A stretch of DNA of 64,000 nt from CBDFHV01 sp965247705 (lineage in GTDB: Bacteria > Pseudomonadota > Alphaproteobacteria > Rhodospirillales > CAMCUA01), in assembly GCA_965247705.1 (NCBI GenBank), contig CBDFHV010000064.1, forward strand, positions 1 through 64,000, read 5' to 3'. Numbering within the stretch: the stretch's first letter is position 1; each line of letters opens with the position of its first letter. The notes beneath the pieces were generated by a model. The model saw only the letters and a program-made list of their open reading frames with translations, had not been told where the DNA came from and ran no database searches. Made by a program: the position numbers and the translations under genes. This document shows positions 53,963 to 61,865 of the stretch, piece by piece.

Positions 53963-54412
53963 TTAGCGCGATCGCCGGGAGGCCTCGTCCAAGTCCTTCA
54001 GAAACCCTTTGAAGCCCTTCGTAAGCTGTCCGTCCAGGGCAAGGCTGCCCATGATTTGCCCAAGGAAGCCAAACTTCGGCTTGTAGGCGTAATTGACACT
54101 TACCTCGGTCGCGTCGTCCATGGGGCTAAGAACGAATGTGATCTCACCGTGCGCGATGGGCAGTTTTTTCGCGGAGTCGATGCTGATGACCATGCGACGT
54201 GTATCGTCCCATTCTTTGACGGTTTCTTCGAGTTCGCCAAATGGGGCCAGATCGCAATGCCGTTGTGCGCCTACGCCGGCCGTGCTGTCCGACGTTGCAA
54301 ACGACTTCGCGACACCTGAGTTCCACCTCGCGATGTTCGGGAAGTCGGCGAGGACCGCCCAGACACTTTCTGGTGCCGAGGGAATTCGCCTGCTTACGTT
54401 GATCGATCGCAT
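53963..54412 (-). CDS. SRPBCC/START-like fold protein
   Basis: 149 residues: MRSINVSRRIPSAPESVWAV, LADFPNIARWNSGVAKSFAT, KPKFGFLGQIMGSLALDGQL, TKGFKGFLKDLDEASRRSR. Polyketide-cyclase-like ligand-binding fold. Longer upstream reading to 54571 is unlikely. Ligand unknown. Confidence 0.8.
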   Translation of the reverse strand: MRSINVSRRIPSAPESVWAVLADFPNIARWNSGVAKSFATSDSTAGVGAQRHCDLAPFGELEETVKEWDDTRRMVISIDSAKKLPIAHGEITFVLSPMDDATEVSVNYAYKPKFGFLGQIMGSLALDGQLTKGFKGFLKDLDEASRRSR

Positions 54413-54787
54413 CTTCGGTGTTCTCCGTGGCTTCGATATCGGGCGGCGACGATAGGCGATAGTAGCCCGGATTGCCCAGATGACCGACCCGTTCCAGCGT
54501 AGGCCGAGGGAATGGACGGCGAGGAATTTGCGACCCGTGTAGTGTGCCGGGGCGGCAAAATAAACAACCAATTAGCCTCCCACGCGCTGATAAATTTCCA
54601 AAACTATGTCACCAGATGGCTGCAAAGGGAATAAATTTCCCTTGGAGATGGGACCGTGGTATGATTTCCACGACTTTGGATGTCATCTGGGGAATGTTGG
54701 TCAATTAGTCCCAAAGGCGCCGACGTCAGACACCCCACTGTCCTCGACAACGCGAAACCGTTGATGCCCCAAGTGAGGATGCCGCAG

Positions 54788-55753
54788 ATGCCAAAGATCT
54801 ACGTGATCCACGAGAACGATGCCTGGGTCGAGCCCTTGCGCATCGCCTTTGCCCAGTTGGGCTTGCCCTATGTGGAGTGGCATCTCAACGAAGGACTGCT
54901 CGATCTAACCAAGTCCCCGCCGAGCGGCGTGTTCTACAACCGCATGAGCGCCTCGTCGCACACGCGTGGACATCGCTTCGCGCCGGAGTACACAGCCGCC
55001 GTCTTGTCATGGCTCGAAAGCCACGGACGTCGTGTCGTCAACGGACGCCGGGCTCTCCAGCTCGAAGTGAGCAAAATCGAACAGTACGAAGCACTCTGCC
55101 AATTCGGTATCCGCGTCCCGCGAACCGTTGCGGCGGCGGGGCGGGATCACATTGTGAAGGCCGCGGTCGGGATATCCGGATCTTTCATCACCAAGCACAA
55201 CCGCGGGGGAAGCGGCCGCGGCGTACGCCTGTTCGATTCGGTGGACGGCTTGCGGGCCTACGTCGACGGACTGGACTTCGACGAGCCCATCGACGGGATC
55301 ACCCTGGTTCAAGAGTACATTCGGGCTCCCGAGCCTTTCATTATCCGCTGCGAGTTCATTGGCGGCCGGTTTTTCTATGCCGTTCGGGTCAACACCTCGG
55401 ACGGTTTTGAGTTGTGCCCGGCGGATACCTGCGCCAAGGACGACGGCGTCGCGACCTACCAGGGACCAAGGTTTCAAATCCTCGACGCATTGACCAATCC
55501 CGATCTGGAGCGATACGCGAAGTTCCTGGTGGCCAACGACATCCAGGTCGCCGGAATCGAGTTCATCGCCGACGCGAAGGGTCGTACATATACGTACGAC
55601 GTGAACACCAACACGAACTACAACGCTGGGGCCGAAGCTGTCGCTGGCCGCTTCGCCATGCGCGAGCTGGCCCGCTATCTCGGCTGCGAACTTGCCCGGG
55701 CTGAGAAGTGGGAGCCCGGGTTCGCCCTATGCCAGGAAGCCCCCGCGTCCTGA
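54788..55753 (+). CDS. ATP-grasp ligase (RimK-like)
   Basis: 321 residues. PKIYVIHENDAWVEPLRIAF, then ATP-grasp parts GISGSFITKHNRGGSGRGVR, FIIRCEFIGGRFFYAVRVNT, AGIEFIADAKGRTYTYDVNT with the metal site NTNTNYNAGAE. Ligates an acid to an amine through an acyl phosphate; ribosomal modification, cofactor or siderophore synthesis are possible. Alternative starts lie at 54764 and 54779. No partner genes identify the product. Confidence 0.85.
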   Translation: MPKIYVIHENDAWVEPLRIAFAQLGLPYVEWHLNEGLLDLTKSPPSGVFYNRMSASSHTRGHRFAPEYTAAVLSWLESHGRRVVNGRRALQLEVSKIEQYEALCQFGIRVPRTVAAAGRDHIVKAAVGISGSFITKHNRGGSGRGVRLFDSVDGLRAYVDGLDFDEPIDGITLVQEYIRAPEPFIIRCEFIGGRFFYAVRVNTSDGFELCPADTCAKDDGVATYQGPRFQILDALTNPDLERYAKFLVANDIQVAGIEFIADAKGRTYTYDVNTNTNYNAGAEAVAGRFAMRELARYLGCELARAEKWEPGFALCQEAPAS

Positions 55754-56017
55754 CACTGCTGGCCTCCAGCCCGCAGGGCTTTGGTCGCCTATGCTCGAGT
55801 CCCGGGATATATGCGTCATGGCTATCACCTCACCAGGCCGCTTTGACATCCCTCGCCGAGCTTCGCGTCCGGGCAGCGCGGCAGGTGGGGGAGGAGCTTG
55901 CGGGCGTTGAGAAGCACGTCGGTGGCCGTCCCACAGAAAACCGCTCGCACGACGACAGGGGTTTTGAACCGCTCCGGGTTTGGCGGAGGCTCCAACTCTT
56001 GAGAAAGTGGAGCCATT

Positions 56018-56344
56018 ATGAGCAAGACAAGGAACAGGTTTTCTTCTGAGGTTCGCGCCCGTGCGGTGCGGATGGTTGTGGATCACGAGGGCGAACACGC
56101 CTCGCGTTGGGCGGCTGTTTCCTCGATAGCTGGGAAGATCGGCTGCACGGCGCAGACGCTCAATGAGTGGGTGAAGAGGTTCGAGCGCGACAGCGGCGTG
56201 CGCGCCGGCGTCCCCAGCGAGGTCGCCGAGCGGTTGAAAGCCCTGGAGCGGGAGAACCGCGACCTCCGGCAGGTCAACGAGATCCTGCGCAAGGCGAGCG
56301 CCTATTTTGCCCAGGCGGAGCTCGACCGCCGGTTCAAGCCATGA
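56018..56344 (+). CDS. IS3-family transposase OrfA
   Basis: 108 residues: MSKTRNRFSSEVRARAVRMV, KIGCTAQTLNEWVKRFERDS with the HTH, and the leucine-zipper-like ERLKALERENRDLRQVNEIL. DNA-binding and multimer part of the IS3 transposase. Its stop overlaps orfB's ATG by four bases. Confidence 0.9.
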   Translation: MSKTRNRFSSEVRARAVRMVVDHEGEHASRWAAVSSIAGKIGCTAQTLNEWVKRFERDSGVRAGVPSEVAERLKALERENRDLRQVNEILRKASAYFAQAELDRRFKP

Positions 56345-57247
56345 TCGCGTTCATCGACGATCACCGCGAGGCGCACGGGGTCGAGCCGATCTGCAAGGTG
56401 CTGCCGATCGCCCCGTCGACCTACTACGACCATGTGGCCAGGCGGCGCGATCCGGCCAGGCTGTCGGTACGGGCGAAACGGGATATGGCTCTCAAGGTCG
56501 AGGTCCGACGCGTCTTCAAAGAGAACTTCCGTGTCTACGGCGTTCGCAAGGTGTGGCGGCAATTGCAGCGGGAAGGCTTCGATGTCGCTCGCTGCACTGT
56601 TGAGCGGCTGATGCGGGAGATGGGCTTGCAAGGGGTGATCCGCGGCAAGCCGATCCGCACGACAGTCAGCGACAAGGCCGCGCCTTGCCCGCTCGACAAG
56701 GTCAATCGCCAAGTTCCACGCTCCGGCACCGAACAGGCTGTGGGTCTCGGACTTTACCTACGTGGCCACTTGGGCTGGCTTCGTCTATGTCGCCTTTGTC
56801 ATCGACGCCTATGCCCGCCGCATCGTCGGCTGGCGGGTGAGCCGGACAGCCCATGCCGGCTTTGTTCTCGATGCCCTGGAACAAGCGCTTCATGCGCGGC
56901 GACCCGTCCATCGCGGTGGGCTGATCCATCACAGCGATAGAGGCAGCCAATATGTCTCGATCAAATATACCGAGCGCCTGGCGGAAGCGGGCATCGAACC
57001 CTCGGTGGGCAGCGTCGGCGACTCTTATGACAATGCTATGGCCGAGACCATCAATGGTCTTTACAAAGCCGAGGTCATTCACCGGCGCGGGCCGTGGCGC
57101 TCGTTCGAGGCCGTCGAGATCGCTACTCTGGAATGGGTGGATTGGTTCAACAACCGGCGGCTCCTGGAGCCCATCGGAAACATCCCGCCGGCCGAAGCCG
57201 AGGAACGCCACTACGCCATGCGCGAGCAGTCAGACATGGCGGCGTGA
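56341..57247 (+). pseudogene. IS3-family transposase OrfB (DDE integrase), frameshifted
   Basis: N-terminal part MIAFIDDHREAHGVEPICKV, YGVRKVWRQLQREGFDVARC, then after a shift near 56713 ATWAGFVYVAFVIDAYARRI VGWRVS, LIHHSDRGSQYVSIKYTERL, SVGDSYDNAMAETINGLYKA. DDE acids D in FVIDAYA, D in HHSDRGSQY, E in AMAETING. An extra G in caaG-TTCCACGCTCCG would explain the break. So the copy is inactive unless this is a read error; normal IS3 frameshifting lies between orfA and orfB and is separate. Confidence 0.85.
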
Positions 57248-57289
57248 CTCAAACAAAATGGCCTCCGACAAACCCGGAGCGGTTCATTT

Positions 57290-57730
57290 TCGCTTGTCGG
57301 ACTTGGGCATCACGTATGCCCAGTCCTCCCGCTGGCAGGGCATAGGGTCTATCGCTCACGCTTCGATAGTGGACTTCCATGAGGGCCATGATCAACAAAG
57401 TTTGCCTCAGCAAGCAGCCATCCGCAGCCTGAGCCTGACTTCTGCTCCTGGCTGAGGCTGTTGAAAAACTCTGACCGTGACTTAACCAGCGCAAGATTCG
57501 AATCAAGGTAGAATTCTTGGTGAATCATTATTGCTTTGATGGAACGCTGCGCGATTCAATGTTGCTTACAAACAGGCTGAGAATAATCTTTCAACAGACT
57601 CGGCTAATTGCTGCCGTAAAAAGGATGTTTGCGGCAAACCTATATGTAGTGAGTGTCTACATTAAAAAGATATAAATAAAAACAATTTTCTTACTTAGCT
57701 CCGTGTCTCTATGGTTAACTTTGGTGACCT
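57290..57730. other. Gene-free AT-rich interval with inverted IS-like ends
   Basis: No gene seen. Ends GAGGCTGTTGAAAA at 57454 and TTTCAACAGACTC to 57601 form an imperfect inverted repeat about 148 bases apart, the pattern of many IS and MITE termini. The rest up to 57730 is AT-rich and lacks coding features. Confidence 0.35.
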
Positions 57731-58882
57731 TTAACCCGTAAACCCGTGATCGATGGCCGGGTGATCGGGGTAGGCGCCCAGGGCCTCGGCGGGGTCGAAG
57801 ATTGGCATTTCCGGCTCGCGCTCCAGGATTCTCTGGGCGAGCAGCATGCCCATGTAGGGGCCGATGGTGTAGCCGCCGGGGATGCAGGCGATGATGTAGG
57901 CCTCCTCCAGGCCCGGCAGGGGGCCGACCAGGGGGCGGTAGTCGGGGGTATTGTCTTCCAGCCCCAGCCAGGTGCGCACTGCCCGGAATCCGGCCAGGGC
58001 CGGCACCGCCGCATGGGCCAGGCGCAGGTTGCCGATCAGGTTGCGCAACACGGGGCGCTCGGGTCCGCGGGCCGGGCTGCCGGTGCCGCGCCAGGCGCCG
58101 CCGATGACGATGGTGCCGTTGGCCACCTGCTTCAGGGTCAGGCGGCCGTTGGCGGCCATGATCACCCGGCGGACCGCGACCGGGTGGCGTTCGGTCACCG
58201 TCAGGGTGTTGACGTGGCAGACGATGGGAAAGCTGAGGCCCAGCCAGCCGGTCATCTCCCGCGCCCATACGCTGGTCGCCAGAACCAGGCGCCGGGCCCG
58301 CACTGTGCCGTGACCGTCCACGTCCAGGGTGTAGGCACCGCTGGCGCGGTCGATGGCGCGCACGGTTGCCTGCTCCATGATGCGGACGCCCGCCGCCTCC
58401 AGCCCCCGCCGGTAGGCCCGGCCGGTGAGGCTGGAGTTGGCATAGCCGTCCAGCGGGCACCAGGAGGCCAGGACCGGCACGTGCGACAGGCCCGGCTCGA
58501 GCTGCCGCGCCCGCTGGGGACCGACCATCTCGATCGGCGCGCCGGCCGCCCGCCGTTCGGCCATGATGTCCTCCAGCCGCGCCGCCTCCGCGTCGTTGAA
58601 GGCCACCGTCAGGCCGCCCGAGCAGACGTAGCCGGCGTCCATTCCCAGCCAGTCCCGCGCCGTGCGCCACAGGGCCACGGACTTGATGGCGTAGGGCACC
58701 AGGACCGCGCGCTTGATCTGGATCGACAGGGTGCCGGCGTTGACGCCCGACGCGCCGCTAGCCAGGGCGCGGGCCTCGAGCACGACCACCCGCATGCCGC
58801 CGCGGGCGAGGTGGAGGGCCGTCGTGCAGCCGAGGACGCCGCCGCCGACCACCGCCGCATCGAAAATGTCGCTGTCGGTCAT
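57731..58882 (-). CDS. FAD-dependent amino-acid oxidase-like oxidoreductase
   Basis: 383 residues. FAD motif DAAVVGGGVLGCTTALHLAR, MRVVVLEARALASGASGVNA, and C-terminal FAD/substrate parts GFRAVRTWLGLEDNTPDYRP and ACIPGGYTIGPYMGMLLAQR. DAO superfamily (glycine, D-amino-acid or hydroxyacid oxidases). Overlaps the upstream DMT gene by an ATGA and likely shares its transcript. Substrate not fixed. Confidence 0.85.
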   Translation of the reverse strand: MTDSDIFDAAVVGGGVLGCTTALHLARGGMRVVVLEARALASGASGVNAGTLSIQIKRAVLVPYAIKSVALWRTARDWLGMDAGYVCSGGLTVAFNDAEAARLEDIMAERRAAGAPIEMVGPQRARQLEPGLSHVPVLASWCPLDGYANSSLTGRAYRRGLEAAGVRIMEQATVRAIDRASGAYTLDVDGHGTVRARRLVLATSVWAREMTGWLGLSFPIVCHVNTLTVTERHPVAVRRVIMAANGRLTLKQVANGTIVIGGAWRGTGSPARGPERPVLRNLIGNLRLAHAAVPALAGFRAVRTWLGLEDNTPDYRPLVGPLPGLEEAYIIACIPGGYTIGPYMGMLLAQRILEREPEMPIFDPAEALGAYPDHPAIDHGFTG

Positions 58883-59742
58883 CGGCGCAATCCGCCCAGC
58901 GCATTAGCGACGATGGCCCCGATGACGACGGCGCCGCCGATAAAGGTGTCCGGCGGTGGCGTCTCGCCCACCGCCAGCCACACCCACAGGGGTCCGAGGA
59001 CGGTCTCGACAAGGGCGAACAGGGCCACTTCGGCGGCGGGAATGTAGCGCGTGCCGGCGAAGAAAAGGAGCAGGGCGGCGGGAAGTATCACCCCGCCAAG
59101 GACCACCAGCACCGCCACATCGGCCACCGCCACGGCCATGGGCGCCGCCCACGGGGCGGCCACCGCTGCCGCCGCCAACCCGGACAGGCAGAGGACGGCG
59201 ATGGAGTCCACCTCGGGCGCCCGGCGCATGATCACCAGGTTCAATCCCATGGTCATGGCCGCGGTCAGGGCCAGGGCGTCGCCCAGCCAGGTGCCGCCGC
59301 CGAGGGAACCGCGGACGATCACCAGGATGCCGCCCATGGCGACGGCGATGGCCCAGGCGGTCGCCGGCCGCACCCGCTCGCCGATCAGAACGCGGCCGAA
59401 CACGGCGCTGAAAAAAGGCATGGTCGCGATGATGAGGAGGGTATTGGCCACCGAGGTGTTCACGATGGCGCCGACGAAGGCCAGGTTGGACACCGTCACC
59501 GCGGCCACCGATACGAGTCCCATCCATCCCAGCGCGGCCAGGCGGGCGCCCACGGCCCGCCCGTGGCGAACGCCCAGGAACAGGGCCAGCACCAGGCCCA
59601 TGGCGAGGGAGCGGTAGAAGACCATCCCCCACGCCGGGGTGTCGCCCACCAGGCGCAACAGCAGCCCGTCGGGGCTGATGACGATCATTCCCGACGCCGA
59701 TAGGACCACGCCACGCAGGTAGGTTGCCCGTTGGGAGGTCAT
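58879..59742 (-). CDS. DMT-superfamily (EamA) transporter
   Basis: 287 residues with ten hydrophobic segments: GVVLSASGMIVISPDGLLLR, VSVAAVTVSNLAFVGAIVNT, ALTAAMTMGLNLVIMRRAP, FAGTRYIPAAEVALFALVET. Two EamA repeats. Exporter or importer of an organic compound; linked to the amino-acid-oxidase-like gene by the ATGA overlap, so the two may share a substrate. ATG at 59742 chosen; a longer reading to 59868 adds a non-membrane leader. Confidence 0.85.
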   Translation of the reverse strand: MTSQRATYLRGVVLSASGMIVISPDGLLLRLVGDTPAWGMVFYRSLAMGLVLALFLGVRHGRAVGARLAALGWMGLVSVAAVTVSNLAFVGAIVNTSVANTLLIIATMPFFSAVFGRVLIGERVRPATAWAIAVAMGGILVIVRGSLGGGTWLGDALALTAAMTMGLNLVIMRRAPEVDSIAVLCLSGLAAAAVAAPWAAPMAVAVADVAVLVVLGGVILPAALLLFFAGTRYIPAAEVALFALVETVLGPLWVWLAVGETPPPDTFIGGAVVIGAIVANALGGLRR

Positions 59743-59861
59743 CGACGACGGGACCGCCCGGGCGACGCCTTGGCCGGGAGACGCCATTCGCGGCGGCTGG
59801 TAACATCGGTGGGTCCGGCGGCCGGCCGGGGCATGGCGATCATGGGGAGCTCGACAACCGG

Positions 59862-60120
59862 ATGACAAGAACGACCGAAACGGCAGCGTCCGAACGGATG
59901 GCCCTGGAATATCACCGTCTGCCGCGTCCGGGGAAGCTCGCCGTCATGCCGACCAAGCCTCTGGCCACCCAGCGGGACCTGGCGCTGACCTATTCTCCCG
60001 GCGTGGCGGCGGCCTGCCAGGCCATCGTCAACGATCGGGACGAGGCGGTCTCGCTGACCGGGCGGCATCCTCAACGCCAGCGCGCTGGCGGTGGTGGACG
60101 CCCACAACCAGGCGCGATGA
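59862..60120 (+). pseudogene. Malic enzyme remnant (N-terminus, with possible far C-terminus)
   Basis: MTRTTETAASERMALEYHRL, PRPGKLAVMPTKPLATQRDL, ALTYSPGVAAACQAIVNDRD are the conserved N-terminus of the MaeB-type NADP malic enzyme. The match stops near 60060. In another frame the text continues as GILNASALAVVDAHNQAR, a fit to the end of a PTA-like domain such as that of MaeB, suggesting an internal deletion. The catalytic centre is absent. Reaction (malate to pyruvate) is lost. Confidence 0.7.
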
Positions 60121-60169
60121 TGGGCGGGAACGCCACGACCCTTCGCCGCGAACGACGCCGAACCTGACC

Positions 60170-61459
60170 GTGGGCGAGGAGGCCGCCGATAAGCTCGCCA
60201 CCCTGGCGCGACTCGCCGAGCGCCGGCCCGACGACCCCGTGGCACAACAGGACCTGGGCCTGGCACTTCTGAAGGCGGGCCTGTCTTCCAAGACCGCCGC
60301 CGTCATGGAAGCCGCCGAGGGTCGCTTCCCCGGATTGGCGGTTTTCCCGACCTTGGCCGGTCATGCCTACGCCCTGGATCGGCGGTTGGACGCCGCGTCC
60401 GCATCCTATGGCCGGGCGCTTGCCGCGAAGGGTGCGCCGCTGTCCGTGTGGTATGCCCTGGGCATGGTGGAGCGGGACCGGGGCCGTTTCGCCGAGTCGC
60501 GGGAATGCCAGGAACGCTATGTCTCCCTGACGCCCGACGATCCGGAAGGCCACTTCGAACTGGCGCAGCTTCTGCTCCTGCGGGGGGACTACCGTCGCGG
60601 ATTCGCCGAGTACGAATGGCGCCTGAAGCGTTCGGCGGCGCCCGATCGGGACCTGCCTCGAGAGCGCTGGACCGGCACGCCCCCCCACGGCCGCCATGTG
60701 CTGCTGTACGGGGAACAGGGGATGGGCGACGTGATCCAGATGGCGCGCTTCGTTTCCCGGGTCACCGCCATGGGCGCGCGCGTCACCCTGTCCTGCCACC
60801 CGCCGCTGGTTCCCCTGCTTTCAGAACTGCCCGGCGTCGAGCGGGTGGTGGCCCATCGTCACGAGCCGACCGACGTGGACCTGCAGGCGCCGCTCCTCAG
60901 CCTGCCGTTCCTGCTTGGTCTCGACCTACCGGACGTGGGGGTGACGGGGCCGTACCTGACCGTTCCCGAGGGCCACGGAGGGTCGATGCCGCTGCCGGGA
61001 GACGGCCTCAAGGTCGGTGTCGCATGGGCGGGAAGTCCGGACCACCGCAACGACCACAATCGCTCCATGCCGTCCGACTTGATGCTGTCCCTGGGTCGAC
61101 TGCCCGGCGTGTGTCTCTTCAGCCTGCAAGTGGATGCCGCGACCACCGCCGCCGTGGATGGCGCGCCGGTGGTGGACTTGGCGCCGGCAATCGCGGACAT
61201 GGCCGATACGGCGGCGCTGATCGGCCGCCTCGACTTGGTGGTATGCGTGGATACGGCTGTGGCACACCTGGCGGGGGCCCTCGCCAAGCCGGTCTGGATC
61301 CTGCTGCCCCACATCCCCGACTGGCGTTGGATGACCGGGCGAGAAGACAGTCCGTGGTATCCGACGGCGCGCCTGTTTCGCCAGACGGCGCCCGGCGACT
61401 GGCCGGGGGTGATCAAGCGGGCGGCCCTCGCCCTCCGGCCGCTGACCGGAGCGGCATAG
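60170..61459 (+). CDS. TPR-containing glycosyltransferase-9-like protein
   Basis: 429 residues from GTG. N-terminal TPR repeats: AERRPDDPVAQQDLGLALLK, VWYALGMVERDRGRFAESRE, EGHFELAQLLLLRGDYRRGF AEYEW. C-terminal GT-B part with GEQGMGDVIQMARFVSRVTA, LKVGVAWAGSPDHRNDHNRS and DLVVCVDTAVAHLAGALAKP, which are the ADP-heptose-transferase-type motifs. Related proteins act in flagellin or cell-surface glycosylation, but no target is evident here. Confidence 0.85.
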   Translation: MGEEAADKLATLARLAERRPDDPVAQQDLGLALLKAGLSSKTAAVMEAAEGRFPGLAVFPTLAGHAYALDRRLDAASASYGRALAAKGAPLSVWYALGMVERDRGRFAESRECQERYVSLTPDDPEGHFELAQLLLLRGDYRRGFAEYEWRLKRSAAPDRDLPRERWTGTPPHGRHVLLYGEQGMGDVIQMARFVSRVTAMGARVTLSCHPPLVPLLSELPGVERVVAHRHEPTDVDLQAPLLSLPFLLGLDLPDVGVTGPYLTVPEGHGGSMPLPGDGLKVGVAWAGSPDHRNDHNRSMPSDLMLSLGRLPGVCLFSLQVDAATTAAVDGAPVVDLAPAIADMADTAALIGRLDLVVCVDTAVAHLAGALAKPVWILLPHIPDWRWMTGREDSPWYPTARLFRQTAPGDWPGVIKRAALALRPLTGAA

Positions 61460-61465
61460 GGATCG

Positions 61466-61753
61466 TCACAAACCGTCGACGAGAATCATCGAAAATTTGG
61501 CCGCCCCGACACGGTGTTCCCGGGCTGCCTGATACTCGGGCGAATCGTACCAGGCCCGTGCCGTCTCCATGGAATCGAACTCGATGATCACCACTCGACC
61601 CGGATTGATGTCGCCTTCCTTCACCTCCATGTCGCCCCCGCGCGCCAGGCTCTTGGCATGGAATTTCTTGCCCGCCGCCGGCGCGAGGCGGACATATTCC
61701 TGGTATCGGTCGGGGTCGGTGACGTCGACGAGGGCGATCATGTAGGCGGTCAT
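61466..61753 (-). CDS. DUF1330 family protein
   Basis: 95 residues: MTAYMIALVDVTDPDRYQEY, VVIIEFDSMETARAWYDSPE, YQAAREHRVGAAKFSMILVD. Ferredoxin-like dimeric fold, DUF1330; function unknown. Start ATG at 61753; a longer reading is less compact. Confidence 0.92.
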   Translation of the reverse strand: MTAYMIALVDVTDPDRYQEYVRLAPAAGKKFHAKSLARGGDMEVKEGDINPGRVVIIEFDSMETARAWYDSPEYQAAREHRVGAAKFSMILVDGL

Positions 61754-61865
61754 GATGCGAGTTCCTTCCGGGAGGGGCGATTGACGGGACCCCAATCCTA
61801 TAGGAGGAATTCGGTGCGTTCACCTTCAACAGGAGCGACGACGCCAATCCGCCGCATTGTCCAGT

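Larger units (their letters stand above)
55962..57289. mobile_element. IS3-family insertion sequence, about 1322 bp
   Basis: Inverted ends TGAACCGCTCCGGGTTTG at 55965 and CAAACCCGGAGCGGTTCA to 57286, nearly perfect, with TG...CA termini. Flanked by TTT at 55962-55964 and 57287-57289, a 3-bp target duplication typical of IS3. Contains orfA and orfB. Confidence 0.88.

Noticed and set aside
57746..59047. 433-codon plus-strand frame
   Set aside because: Lies opposite the FAD oxidase gene, which has clear FAD motifs; a shadow frame.
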